Below, one piece after another: positions 43,817 through 53,277 of a DNA stretch of 64,000 bases. The notes beneath the pieces were generated by a model. The model made no database searches. It was not told the DNA's origin and worked only from the letters and a program-made list of their open reading frames with translations. The stretch comes from Nocardioides sp. Root140 (GTDB lineage Bacteria > Actinomycetota > Actinomycetes > Propionibacteriales > Nocardioidaceae). A program made the translations under genes and the position numbers. The stretch lies in assembly GCF_001426745.1 (NCBI RefSeq), contig NZ_LMFI01000001.1:782000-845999 (forward strand), given 5' to 3'. Position 1 is the stretch's first letter. Each line of letters begins with the position of its first letter.

Positions 43817-44817
43817 CCGGCCTGCTGCGAATCCTCGGACTGCTGGTCGCCACGCTGCTGGTCAGCACCGGGTGCTCCGCACTGAACGCGGAGAACATCC
43901 CCGTCGGCACCGGCGTCGAGGATCCCTACGATGTCACGGTGTCGTTCCCCGATGCGCTCAACCTTGCCAACGGTGCTGCGGTCAAGATCGACGGTGCCAC
44001 CGTGGGACGGGTCGAGGAGGTCGCCACGGCCGACTTCCAGGCCCGGGTCACGCTGAACATGGATGGCAAGACCAAGCTGCCCCGCGACACCACCTTCCGC
44101 TTGCGCCCGACCACCGCCCTCGGTGAGCTCTTCGTCGAGGTGATCCGGGGCAAGAGCCGAACGCTGCTCACCGACGGGGCCAAGGTCGGCATCGACCAGA
44201 CCCGCTCGGCGCCGACCGTCGAGGACGGCCTGGCCGCCGCGTCGCTCCTGATCAACGGCGGCAGCCTGAGTCAGATCAAGACGATCATCAACGAGGTCAA
44301 CACCGCGCTCGACGGCCGCACCGGCACCGTGCGCGACTTCATCAACAACACCGAGTCGCTGGTCGGCACGCTCAACGACAGCAAGGCCGACATCGACCTG
44401 TTCCTCAATGCCCTGGCCCGTACGTCGAAGCTGCTGAACGCGCGAGAGGACCAGATCAACCGGGCGATCAAGCTGGCCGGACCGGTGGCGAAGGTGGTCC
44501 GCCGCAACAGCGGCAAGATCACCGCGCTGCTCCAGGAGCTCGAGGGGATGAGCAAGAACGTCGACGGCCTGGTCACCGCCACCAAGGGCGACATCAGTGT
44601 CTCCGCGGCCGAGCTCGGCCCCATTCTCGACACCCTGCAGGACAACAAGGCGCAGGCGAAGTCGATGCTGGTCAAGGCCACCAACCTCGCCGCCCTGATC
44701 GACCGGGCCGTGCCGACCGAGTACCTCAACCTCTCCCTCGAGCTGCGGCTCAGCACCGGCTTCGGCATGCCTCTCCCGGGTGCCCGCACGGCCACGACGC
44801 AGGAGGCCACCCCGTGA
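43813..44817 (+). CDS. MceE-type lipoprotein, first MCE operon
   Basis: A 334-residue MCE subunit with a hydrophobic leader ending VSTGC (Cys about residue 21), a near-lipobox (Ser at -3 is unusual). MCE domain: LNLANGAAVKIDGATVGRVE and TTALGELFVEVIRG, then a helical region. MceE is the lipoprotein subunit in mycobacteria (LprK type). ATG 43813 overlaps the mceD stop (ATGA); its stop overlaps mceF (GTGA). Confidence 0.9.
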   Translation: MTGLLRILGLLVATLLVSTGCSALNAENIPVGTGVEDPYDVTVSFPDALNLANGAAVKIDGATVGRVEEVATADFQARVTLNMDGKTKLPRDTTFRLRPTTALGELFVEVIRGKSRTLLTDGAKVGIDQTRSAPTVEDGLAAASLLINGGSLSQIKTIINEVNTALDGRTGTVRDFINNTESLVGTLNDSKADIDLFLNALARTSKLLNAREDQINRAIKLAGPVAKVVRRNSGKITALLQELEGMSKNVDGLVTATKGDISVSAAELGPILDTLQDNKAQAKSMLVKATNLAALIDRAVPTEYLNLSLELRLSTGFGMPLPGARTATTQEATP

Positions 44818-45920
44818 AGAACAAGGCTGCTGCCAAGGCGTCCCTCGGCAAGCTGATCTTCGGTGCCGCCGTGCTGGCCGGCGTGCTCGTGGCCTGCCTC
44901 GTGCTCCTGTTCGCGTGGATCCTCCAGGCGCCGATCGGCAAGCAGAAGGCAGAGATCACGGTCACCATGCCGCGCACCGGCGGCCTGTTCGAGGGATCCT
45001 CCGCGAGCTACCGCGGAGTCGAGGTCGGCGAGGTCAAGAAGATCGAGCTCGACGGCTCCGGGGTGAAGGTCACCGTCGACCTCAAGTCCGGTGTCGAGAT
45101 CCCCGCAGACGTCGTGGCCAAGGTGCGTTCGCTCTCACCCGTGGGGGAGCAGTACATCGACTTCCGGCCGAACAGGACCGGCGGTCCCTACCTCGCCGAC
45201 GGCGACCGGGTCTCCGCGACCGCCGATGACCTTCCGGTGTCGCTGGCGAAGATGGTCAGCGGACTGCAGGCCGCGATGCGCCAGGTCGACCCCGACAAGG
45301 TCCGCACCGTGCTCCGAGAGGTCAACACCGCCTTCGCAGGCAGTGGTGACGACCTGCGGAAGCTGCTCGCGAACACCGAGACCCTGCTCGACACGGTCGA
45401 CACGACGTGGCCCACCGCCGAACGCGTGCTGACCCAGGGGCGCACGACGCTGAAGATCTTCGCCGACAACCGGCAGCTCCTGGTCGACTGGGCGGCCTCG
45501 GCGGCCACGGTCGGCACCTGGTTCGTGCAGTGGAACCCCGACGTGCGCGCGATCCTGTCGCGGATGCCGGGCGACCTGGCCGACGTGATGGTGCTGATCG
45601 ACGGCGTCGACCACCGCCTGCCCGGCCTGTTGAAGAACGTCAACCCGCTGACCAAGTTCCTCGCCCTGCGTGGACCCCATCTGCAGGCGACGCTGTCGAT
45701 GACGCCGTACGGCCTCGGGCGCTTCGCCAGTGTCATGTACAACGGCTACATGAACGTGACGGCGAGCCTCCAGAAGACGCAGCCCTACTGCAACTACGGC
45801 ACCGATCGTGGCAGTCCCACGGAGGGCACCGGTGGGCGCGACCTCTACCTGAACGGGCACTGCACCGGGTCTGCTCCGTGGCGTGGCGCCAACCACGCGC
45901 CCGCACCGTTGACCCGCTGA
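44814..45920 (+). CDS. MceF-type protein, first MCE operon
   Basis: A 368-residue MCE subunit: anchor helix (about 13-38), MCE domain (FEGSSASYRGVEVGEVKKIE and LSPVGEQYIDFRPN), helical region and a Cys-containing tail. GTG 44814 overlaps mceE. It is the last gene of the operon; unlike the second operon no MCE-associated (Mam) genes follow. A single 21-nt repeat unit lies downstream on the minus strand. Confidence 0.92.
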   Translation: MKNKAAAKASLGKLIFGAAVLAGVLVACLVLLFAWILQAPIGKQKAEITVTMPRTGGLFEGSSASYRGVEVGEVKKIELDGSGVKVTVDLKSGVEIPADVVAKVRSLSPVGEQYIDFRPNRTGGPYLADGDRVSATADDLPVSLAKMVSGLQAAMRQVDPDKVRTVLREVNTAFAGSGDDLRKLLANTETLLDTVDTTWPTAERVLTQGRTTLKIFADNRQLLVDWAASAATVGTWFVQWNPDVRAILSRMPGDLADVMVLIDGVDHRLPGLLKNVNPLTKFLALRGPHLQATLSMTPYGLGRFASVMYNGYMNVTASLQKTQPYCNYGTDRGSPTEGTGGRDLYLNGHCTGSAPWRGANHAPAPLTR

Positions 45921-45930
45921 CCTCTCCTAC

Positions 45931-45952
45931 GACGCGAACTGGCGACAGGTCA
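45931..45952 (-). repeat. Single 21-nt repeat unit at convergent junction
   Basis: Minus strand GACCTGTCG plus CCAGTTCGCGTC runs from 45951 to 45931. The stop codon TGA of the carboxymuconolactone gene (45952-45950) runs straight into it, exactly as at the TrkA and TetR genes. Confidence 0.7.
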
Positions 45953-46495
45953 GCGGGTGCGGCGGCGGTCGGGTTGCACGCGCAGGGCCTGCAGGGTGGT
46001 GGCCAGCATCCGGTAGTGGCCGACCAGCATGAGCAGCTCGACCGACGTGCGCTCGTCGAGGTGCTCGCGCACCCGGTGCCAGGTGGCGTCCGACAGGTCG
46101 GCGTCGCGCAGCAGCTCGTCGGTCGCGTCGAGCAGCATCGTGTCGCGCGCGGACCAGTCGTGCTCCGCGCGTCCGGCCAGGCCCTCGATCTCCGGCGTGG
46201 TGAGACCGGCCTTGCGGCCCAGGCCCTCGTGCTGCGCCCACTCGTAGTCGGAGTGCGCGGTCGCGGCCACGCGCAGGATCACCAGCTCGGTCTCGCGGCG
46301 GGCCAGGCGTCCGCCGGGCATCAGGCGCCCGGCGAAGTGCAGCCAGCCCCAGAAGAGCCGCCGGTTGCGGCCCAGGGTGAGGAACACCGCCGGCGGTTCG
46401 GTGCCCGAGACCCGGCCGGCCAGCCGCGAGAACGCCCAGATGGCGGGTCCGACCTCGCGCACGCCGCCCGGGCCGAGGCGAGGTGTGGGGCTCAC
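45950..46495 (-). CDS. Carboxymuconolactone decarboxylase family protein
   Basis: A 181-residue AhpD-like protein. RLARRETELVILRVAATAHS and DYEWAQHEGLGRKAG hold the family's His-containing helix; the usual CxxC of peroxidase members is absent (ATAHSDYEWAQH), so it belongs to the group without redox cysteines. GTG 46495 overlaps the stop of an 18-codon ORF (GTGA). Last gene of the PLD-SDR operon; function unknown. Confidence 0.85.
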   Translation of the reverse strand: MSPTPRLGPGGVREVGPAIWAFSRLAGRVSGTEPPAVFLTLGRNRRLFWGWLHFAGRLMPGGRLARRETELVILRVAATAHSDYEWAQHEGLGRKAGLTTPEIEGLAGRAEHDWSARDTMLLDATDELLRDADLSDATWHRVREHLDERTSVELLMLVGHYRMLATTLQALRVQPDRRRTR

Positions 46496-46548
46496 GCGGG
46501 GTCCCTGGGCTTGCCGCAGCGCAGCGAGGATTTGTCTGGGGTGCTCAT
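46492..46548 (-). CDS. 18-codon ORF wedged between two genes
   Basis: ATG 46548 overlaps the SDR stop (ATGA) and the stop TGA (46494-46492) overlaps the GTG of the next gene (GTGA). The peptide is MSTPDKSS, LR, and ends RDPA. It matches the 24-codon ORF at 19436 in its ends and in its both-sides coupling, though both the genes around it are unrelated. No ribosome site of its own is needed. Confidence 0.5.
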   Translation of the reverse strand: MSTPDKSSLRCGKPRDPA

Positions 46549-47441
46549 GTGGCGTCCGAACGGCGGGCCCGACCCACTGCGGGCAGGGCCCGGTTGGCGC
46601 CGTGGTTCATCACCCGCATCGCGACGACGTACGCCGGGGAGCAGTGTCGCTGCAGCGCGTGGATCAGCCGGATGTCGTTCGAGGTGTAGACCCAGTACTT
46701 GTTGCGGCGTACGCCGTCGAGGATCGCCGCCGCGGCCTGGTCGGGTGTGGCGGCGCGCTTGCGGAACCGGGAGTGCAGCTTCTCGAAGGCGGGGGAGGAA
46801 TGGTCGACCCCGGCGATCTCGACGGTCTGGGTCAACGGCGTCGCCACCCCGCCGGGGCAGACCAGGCTGACCCCGATGCGGTGCCGGCGCAGGTCGAAGC
46901 GGAGCACCTCGGACACGCCGCGGAGGCCGAACTTGCTGGCCGAGTACGCCGCGTGCCAGGGCATGCCGATGATGCCGGCGGCGGAGGAGACGTTGACCAG
47001 GTGGCCCGGCCTCCCGGCCTCGATCATCGGAGGGACGAGCGACTCGATGACGTGGATGGGCCCCATCAGGTTGATGTCGACCAGCTTGCGCCACTGCTCG
47101 TGCTCGAGGGACTGGACGGTGCCCCACGACGAGATGCCCGCGACGTTCATCACGACGTCCATCGCGCCGTGCTCCTCGGTCAAGCGGGCTGCCAGCGCCT
47201 TGACCGCCGGGTAGTCGCTGATGTCGGCCGCCTCGACGAACGGGACCGAACCTCCGCCGGCCCGGATCTCCGCGGCCGTTGCCTCGAGCAACTCGGCGTT
47301 GCGATCGGTGAGGAACACCGAGGCGCCCTCGGCGGCTGCGAGGACGGCGCAGGAACGACCGATCCCGCTCGCCGCCCCGGTGATGAAGACCTTCCGGCCG
47401 GACAGGTCCGTGAAGGGCGGTCTGAAAGGGTTGCGGAACAT
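46545..47441 (-). CDS. Short-chain dehydrogenase/reductase
   Basis: A 298-residue classical SDR: VFITGAASGIGRSCAV (about residues 18-33), NVAG, serine strand NVSSAAGIIGMP, YSASKFG. The C-terminal about 45 residues extend past the SDR core. It is 20 nt after the PLD stop and likely oxidises or reduces a lipid alcohol; substrate unknown. ATG 47441. Confidence 0.88.
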   Translation of the reverse strand: MFRNPFRPPFTDLSGRKVFITGAASGIGRSCAVLAAAEGASVFLTDRNAELLEATAAEIRAGGGSVPFVEAADISDYPAVKALAARLTEEHGAMDVVMNVAGISSWGTVQSLEHEQWRKLVDINLMGPIHVIESLVPPMIEAGRPGHLVNVSSAAGIIGMPWHAAYSASKFGLRGVSEVLRFDLRRHRIGVSLVCPGGVATPLTQTVEIAGVDHSSPAFEKLHSRFRKRAATPDQAAAAILDGVRRNKYWVYTSNDIRLIHALQRHCSPAYVVAMRVMNHGANRALPAVGRARRSDAT

Positions 47442-47461
47442 GTGTCTCCTGGTCGTGGGGG

Positions 47462-48721
<1,260 letters not shown>

Positions 48722-48727
48722 GGCGTC

Positions 48728-48733
48728 AATCTA
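48728..48733 (-). promoter_or_regulatory. -10 box of leaderless PLD promoter
   Basis: Minus strand TAGATT ends 6 nt before GTG 48721. Confidence 0.5.
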
Positions 48734-48797
48734 GTGGACATCACCGACACGAGGAGGCAGGGCCCGCTGACCGGGTGCCACTCGTTCTCCGCTGGCG

Positions 48798-48820
48798 TTG
48801 TCGGTGGCGCCGTCTAGGCT
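48798..48820 (+). promoter_or_regulatory. PafBC/RecA-NDp-type DNA-damage promoter of uvrB
   Basis: TTGTCGGTG (48798-48806), 8 nt, then TAGGCT (48815-48820) fit the actinobacterial LexA-independent damage promoter tTGTCRGTG-N8-TAnnnT at every fixed base. The start codon is 7 nt later, so the mRNA is leaderless. In mycobacteria this promoter type is activated by PafBC. Confidence 0.85.
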
Positions 48821-48827
48821 TGCCGTC

Positions 48828-50936
48828 ATGCGACCAGTGACCGATCTCGAGCGCCGGGTGGCCCCGTTCGAAGTGATCTCCGACTACCAGCCGGCGGGTG
48901 ACCAGCCGGCGGCGATCAAGGAGATCTCCGCCCGGGTGCGCGACGGCGTCGACGACATCGTGCTGCTCGGCGCCACCGGCACCGGCAAGACCGCGACCGT
49001 GGCGTGGGTGGCCGAGGAGCTCCAGCGACCCCTGCTCGTGCTCCAGCCCAACAAGACCCTGGCCGCCCAGTTCGCCAACGAGCTGCGCGGCCTGTTCCCC
49101 AACAACGCCGTCGAGTACTTCGTCAGCTACTACGACTACTACCAGCCCGAGGCCTACGTCCCGCAGACCGACACCTACATCGAGAAGGACTCCTCGATCA
49201 ACGAGGAGGTCGAGCGACTGCGCCACTCGGCGACGAACTCGCTGCTGACCCGTCGTGACGTGATCGTGGTGTCGACGGTCTCCTGCATCTACGGTCTCGG
49301 CACCCCGCAGGAGTACGTCGACCGCATGCTGAGGCTGCGCGTGGGGGAGGAGCACGACCGCGACTCGATCCTGCGCCAGCTGGTCTCGATCCAGTACACC
49401 CGCAACGACCTGGCCTTCACCCGCGGTACGTTCCGGGTGCGCGGCGACACCCTCGAGATCTTCCCGGTCTACGAGGAGCACGCGGTCCGGGTGGAGTTCT
49501 TCGGCGACGAGATCGAGCGGCTGATGACGCTGCACCCGGTGACCGGTGAGGTGATCACCGACGACCAGGAGCTGTACGTCTTCCCGGCCACCCACTACGT
49601 GGCCGGCCCCGAGCGCATGGAGCGGGCGATCAACGGCATCGAGGCCGAGCTCGAGGAGCAGCTGGCCACCTTCGAGCGCCAGGGCAAGCTGCTCGAGGCG
49701 CAGCGGCTGCGCATGCGCACTACGTACGACGTGGAGATGATGCGGCAGGTCGGGTCGTGCTCCGGCATCGAGAACTACTCGATGCACATCGACGGCCGCG
49801 CCCGTGGCACGGCCCCCAACTGCCTGCTCGACTACTTCCCCGAGGACTTCATGCTCGTGGTCGACGAGTCCCATGTGGCGGTGCCCCAGATCGGCGGCAT
49901 GTACGAAGGCGACATGTCGCGCAAGCGCAACCTGGTCGAGCACGGCTTCCGGCTGCCCAGCGCGATGGACAACCGCCCGCTGAAGTGGGAGGAGTTCCTC
50001 GAGCGCATCGGCCAGACCATCTATCTCTCCGCCACCCCGGGCAACTACGAGCTCGACAAGGTGCAGGGTGACGTGGTCGAGCAGATCATCCGCCCGACCG
50101 GCCTGATCGACCCCGAGGTGATCGTCAAGCCGACCAAGGGCCAGATCGACGACCTGATCCACGAGATCCGCGAGCGCACGGAGAAGAACGAGCGGGTCCT
50201 GGTCACGACGCTGACCAAGAAGATGTCCGAGGACCTCACCGACTACCTGCTCGACGCGGGCATCCGCACCCGCTACCTGCACAGCGAGGTCGACACCCTG
50301 CGTCGCATCGAGCTGCTCCGCGAGCTGCGTCTCGGCGAGTACGACGTCCTCGTCGGCATCAACCTGCTGCGCGAGGGCCTCGACCTGCCCGAGGTGTCGC
50401 TGGTGGCGATCCTCGACGCCGACAAGGAGGGCTTCCTGCGCTCCGACAAGTCGCTGATCCAGACCATCGGTCGCGCGGCCCGCAACGTGTCCGGCCAGGT
50501 GTTCATGTACGCCGACAAGATCACCGACTCCATGGAGCGGGCGATCGACGAGACCAACCGGCGCCGCGCCAAGCAGGTCGCCTACAACACCGAGCGCGGG
50601 CTCGACCCCCAGCCGCTGCGCAAGAAGATCGCCGACATCACCGACATGCTGGCCCGTGAGGACGAGTCGACCGAGGAGCTGCTCAAGACCTGGCAGCACA
50701 TGGACCCGAAGCAGAAGAAGGCGCCGGTCCCGGCGCTGTCCAGGCTGCACGGCGACCAGCGCACCCCCGATGCGGCGGGACTGCCCAGTGCCGAGCTGGC
50801 CGAGCTGATCCAGGAGCTGACCGACCAGATGCACAACGCCGCGGCCGAGCTGCAGTTCGAGGTCGCGGCCCGGCTGCGTGACGAGATCTCCGGGCTCAAG
50901 AAGGAGCTGCGCCAGATGATCGAGGCGACGCGATGA
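48828..50936 (+). CDS. uvrB: Excinuclease ABC subunit B
   Basis: A 702-residue helicase of nucleotide excision repair that takes damaged DNA from UvrA and recruits UvrC. Walker A GATGTGKT (48-55), the DNA-binding beta-hairpin [17 protein letters not shown] box ([16 protein letters not shown]), motifs [13 protein letters not shown] and QTIGRAARN, and the C-terminal UVR domain ([17 protein letters not shown]). ATG 48828 follows the -10 box by 7 nt and gives [16 protein letters not shown], as in other actinobacteria. Confidence 0.97.
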   Translation: MRPVTDLERRVAPFEVISDYQPAGDQPAAIKEISARVRDGVDDIVLLGATGTGKTATVAWVAEELQRPLLVLQPNKTLAAQFANELRGLFPNNAVEYFVSYYDYYQPEAYVPQTDTYIEKDSSINEEVERLRHSATNSLLTRRDVIVVSTVSCIYGLGTPQEYVDRMLRLRVGEEHDRDSILRQLVSIQYTRNDLAFTRGTFRVRGDTLEIFPVYEEHAVRVEFFGDEIERLMTLHPVTGEVITDDQELYVFPATHYVAGPERMERAINGIEAELEEQLATFERQGKLLEAQRLRMRTTYDVEMMRQVGSCSGIENYSMHIDGRARGTAPNCLLDYFPEDFMLVVDESHVAVPQIGGMYEGDMSRKRNLVEHGFRLPSAMDNRPLKWEEFLERIGQTIYLSATPGNYELDKVQGDVVEQIIRPTGLIDPEVIVKPTKGQIDDLIHEIRERTEKNERVLVTTLTKKMSEDLTDYLLDAGIRTRYLHSEVDTLRRIELLRELRLGEYDVLVGINLLREGLDLPEVSLVAILDADKEGFLRSDKSLIQTIGRAARNVSGQVFMYADKITDSMERAIDETNRRRAKQVAYNTERGLDPQPLRKKIADITDMLAREDESTEELLKTWQHMDPKQKKAPVPALSRLHGDQRTPDAAGLPSAELAELIQELTDQMHNAAAELQFEVAARLRDEISGLKKELRQMIEATR

Positions 50937-50994
50937 ATGCCTGGCACGCGCGCTGGCGGCGTTCTCGTCGCTCGCAGGCCGAATCGGTGGCCGG

Positions 50995-51363
50995 ATGAAT
51001 GTCGCGCAGATGCAGGCGTTCGCGCTGTCGCTCCCCGGAGCGTGGCCCGACAACCCGTGGGGCCACGAGCACCCCGTGATCAAGGTGGGCCCGGGGGAGC
51101 GCGGCAAGATCTTCGCGTTCCTCGGCGAGACCGGTGTCGGGGTGAAGTGCGGTCCCGACCGCGACGTCGCCGACGAGTGGCTCCAGCGCTACCCCGACGA
51201 CGCCTCCGTGATGCGTTACATCGGCCGCTCCGGCTGGAACGACCTCGCCTTCGGCGGCGCGATCCCCGACGACGAGCTGCGTGCGGCCGTCGAGGAGTCG
51301 TGGTCCACCGTGGTCTCGAAGTTGCCCAAGAAGCTCCGGCCCGACGCGCAGGGGACCACCTGA
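50995..51363 (+). CDS. MmcQ/YjbR family protein
   Basis: A 122-residue protein of the YjbR double-wing fold: MQAFALSLPGAWPDNPWGHE, KIFAFLGETGVGVKCGPDR and MRYIGRSGWNDLAFG are typical. It starts 58 nt after uvrB and its stop overlaps the DivIVA-like gene by one base. Could act in DNA binding, but no direct evidence. A distant paralog is at 13517. Confidence 0.85.
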   Translation: MNVAQMQAFALSLPGAWPDNPWGHEHPVIKVGPGERGKIFAFLGETGVGVKCGPDRDVADEWLQRYPDDASVMRYIGRSGWNDLAFGGAIPDDELRAAVEESWSTVVSKLPKKLRPDAQGTT

Positions 51364-51737
51364 TGGCCGACCACGAAGCGTTGATCGAGCGCATCAACTC
51401 GGTGATCTTCACGCCGGTCCGCGCCCAGGTAGGCTACGAGATGGGCCACGTCGACGACTTCCTCGACGGCCTCGTCGTGGCCCTGCGCCAAGGCCGTCCC
51501 GTGGAGGCACTGGTCGACATGGTCCGCTTCTCGACGGTCCGCTTCCGCGAGGGGTACGCCATCCGGGAGGTCGACGAGTTCCTCGCCAGTGTGGTGGCGG
51601 AGTCGAAGGGCGTCCCGGCCCAGGAGACACCGTCGATGCACGAAGACGCGGCCCCCGCCGCTGAGCCCACCCCCCTTGAGGTGCCCGGCGTGATCGAGGA
51701 GCAGCACGGCCTGTTCAAACGGCTCTTCCGCCGCTGA
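51363..51737 (+). CDS. Short DivIVA-domain protein
   Basis: A 124-residue protein with two copies of the DivIVA-type motif: YEMGHVDDFLDGLVVALRQG (about 25-44) and YAIREVDEFLASVVAE (about 65-80). The tail is Pro/Glu-rich and ends in an amphipathic HGLFKRLFRR. It may bind curved or growing-pole membrane like other DivI1A-domain proteins. ATG 51363 overlaps the MmcQ/YjbR stop. Confidence 0.78.
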   Translation: MADHEALIERINSVIFTPVRAQVGYEMGHVDDFLDGLVVALRQGRPVEALVDMVRFSTVRFREGYAIREVDEFLASVVAESKGVPAQETPSMHEDAAPAAEPTPLEVPGVIEEQHGLFKRLFRR

Positions 51738-51761
51738 GCGACGGAGGCACCGGAACGCGGC

Positions 51762-52325
51762 TCACTCGGGCTCGGCGGGCGGGTCGAGCTCGCGCGGCGC
51801 CTGCTCATCGCGCTTCTCCAGCGCCTTGCGCTCCTTCTTCTCGAGGCGTCGGCGTTCCCGCTCGACCATCTCGTCCCTCATGAAGACCACTCGGCCCAGG
51901 TTCAGCCCGGTGCCGAGCATCACGAAGAGCGGCCACGGGAAGTTGGGGTGGAAGCCGTCGCCGCCGAAGCTGGTGGCGGCCCAGATCACCCAGCAGATCA
52001 ACGACGCGGAGAGGAACGTCCACAGGGCGTCCTTGCGGTCCTTGCGCCAGGCCAGGACGGCTCGTTGGTCGTGGTTGACCAGCGCCGCCGGGGTGGTCGC
52101 CGTGACCGGAACCAGGTCGCCGATCAGTGCGGGAAGCTCGCCGAGCGTCCGTGAGCCGAGCACCCGGTCGGTGCGCTCGTCGAGCTCGGTGCGGTCCAGT
52201 CGCCCGTCGCCGTACGCCTGTTCCAGCACCCGGCGTACGACGTCGCGGTCGCGATCGGCCGCACGCAGGGCACGGTTGTCCGCGTCGCGCGGATCGTGCT
52301 CGAACTCGTCCCAGATCGCAGGCAT
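51762..52325 (-). CDS. DUF1707 and 2TM domain protein
   Basis: A 187-residue protein. The N-terminal DUF1707/SHOCT-like domain (about 20-72) has RDVVRRVLEQAYGDGRLDRT and ELDERTDRVLGSRTLGELP; two transmembrane helices follow (about 100-140), then a charged Arg/Lys/Glu-rich tail. Actinobacterial family of unknown function. ATG 52325 has a TAGTCT box 6 nt upstream. Confidence 0.85.
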   Translation of the reverse strand: MPAIWDEFEHDPRDADNRALRAADRDRDVVRRVLEQAYGDGRLDRTELDERTDRVLGSRTLGELPALIGDLVPVTATTPAALVNHDQRAVLAWRKDRKDALWTFLSASLICWVIWAATSFGGDGFHPNFPWPLFVMLGTGLNLGRVVFMRDEMVERERRRLEKKERKALEKRDEQAPRELDPPAEPE

Positions 52326-52331
52326 GGACCA

Positions 52332-52337
52332 AGACTA
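52332..52337 (-). promoter_or_regulatory. -10 box of leaderless DUF1707 promoter
   Basis: Minus strand TAGTCT ends 6 nt before ATG 52325. Confidence 0.5.
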
Positions 52338-52422
52338 GGCCCCGCCCGACGCCGGTCGGAGGCGTCACCAAAATCGGCCCGGCTCGTTACTCGGAGGTAC
52401 ACATCCGCGCGTCGGCATTGCC

Positions 52423-52442
52423 GATAATGAGAACACGTTCTA
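52423..52442 (+). promoter_or_regulatory. Second MCE operon promoter with KstR-like operator
   Basis: GATAAT (52423-52428) is a near-perfect -10 box. It is followed at once by AGAACACGTTCT (52430-52441), a 5-bp dyad around AC; 7 of the 8 fixed bases of the KstR operator TnnAACnnGTTnnA are present. The site covers the likely transcript start, so binding would repress. The 52326-52503 gap has no gene; GGGAGG at 52491-52496 is the ribosome site for the first gene. Confidence 0.6.
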
Positions 52443-52503
52443 GTATTGCGGCTTCGTCACCAGTGCGTTCGCGCAGGCGGCACCGGACCAGGGAGGTAAC
52501 AGA

Positions 52504-53277
52504 GTGGGGTTCTCCGCTGTGTCCGTGGTCCGTGGCCCCGGCGAGATCACGGCGATGGTCGTGCAGGTGACCAAGCGGATCTTCACCAGGCCGTTCCAGT
52601 TCCGCGAGTTCATCGAGCAGGCCTGGTTCATCACCAGCGTCACCCTGATGCCCACGATCCTCGTCTCGATCCCGTTCGGCGCGGTGATCTCGCTCCAGGT
52701 CGGCAACCTGACCGGCCAGCTGGGCGCGCAGTCCTTCGCCGGTGCCACGGCGGTGCTGGCGGTGGTCCGCGAGGCGGCACCGATCGCGGCGGCCCTGATC
52801 ATCGCCGGAGCCGCGGGGTCGGCGATCTGCTCCGACATGGGCGCCCGCAAGATCCGCGAGGAGATCGACGGCATGGAGGTGCTCGGCATCGACCCGCTCG
52901 AGCGCCTGGTGGCTCCCCGGGTGTGCGCCACCGTCTTCGTGGCCCTGATGATCAACGGGCTGGTGATCTCCGCCGGCATCGGTGGCGGCTACTTCTTCAC
53001 CGTCATCATCCAGGGCGGTTCGGCAGGTGCGTTCCTGTCGTCGTTCACCGCACTGGCCTCGCTGCCCGACCTCTACATCGCGATGATCAAGGCCGCCGTG
53101 TTCGGCTGGCTGGCCGCTGTGGTGGGCGCCTACAAGGGCCTCAACGCCGGCGGCGGCCCCAGCGGCGTCGGCCGGGCGGTCAACGAGTCGGTGATCATCG
53201 CCTTCATGCTGCTGTTCTTCATGAACGCGATCATCACCGCGATCTACTTCCAAGTCGTCCCACCGCCGGGGTTGTGA
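52504..53277 (+). CDS. YrbEA-type permease subunit, second MCE operon
   Basis: A 257-residue MlaE/YrbE permease. KIREEIDGMEVLGIDP (EExDGM, 119-124) is the coupling motif; GAQSFAGATAVLAVVREAAP is conserved. GTG 52504 has GGGAGG 7 nt upstream. It resembles YrbE4A-type members. The stop overlaps the YrbEB ATG by one base. Confidence 0.93.
   Translation: MGFSAVSVVRGPGEITAMVVQVTKRIFTRPFQFREFIEQAWFITSVTLMPTILVSIPFGAVISLQVGNLTGQLGAQSFAGATAVLAVVREAAPIAAALIIAGAAGSAICSDMGARKIREEIDGMEVLGIDPLERLVAPRVCATVFVALMINGLVISAGIGGGYFFTVIIQGGSAGAFLSSFTALASLPDLYIAMIKAAVFGWLAAVVGAYKGLNAGGGPSGVGRAVNESVIIAFMLLFFMNAIITAIYFQVVPPPGL

Noticed and set aside
48741..48827. LexA box in front of uvrB
   Set aside because: No TCGAAC-N4-GTTCGA-like sequence; the PafBC-type promoter explains the region better.
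48741..51107. Minus-strand ORF of 788 codons opposite uvrB
   Set aside because: uvrB has all its motifs on the plus strand; the antisense frame is open only because of codon bias.
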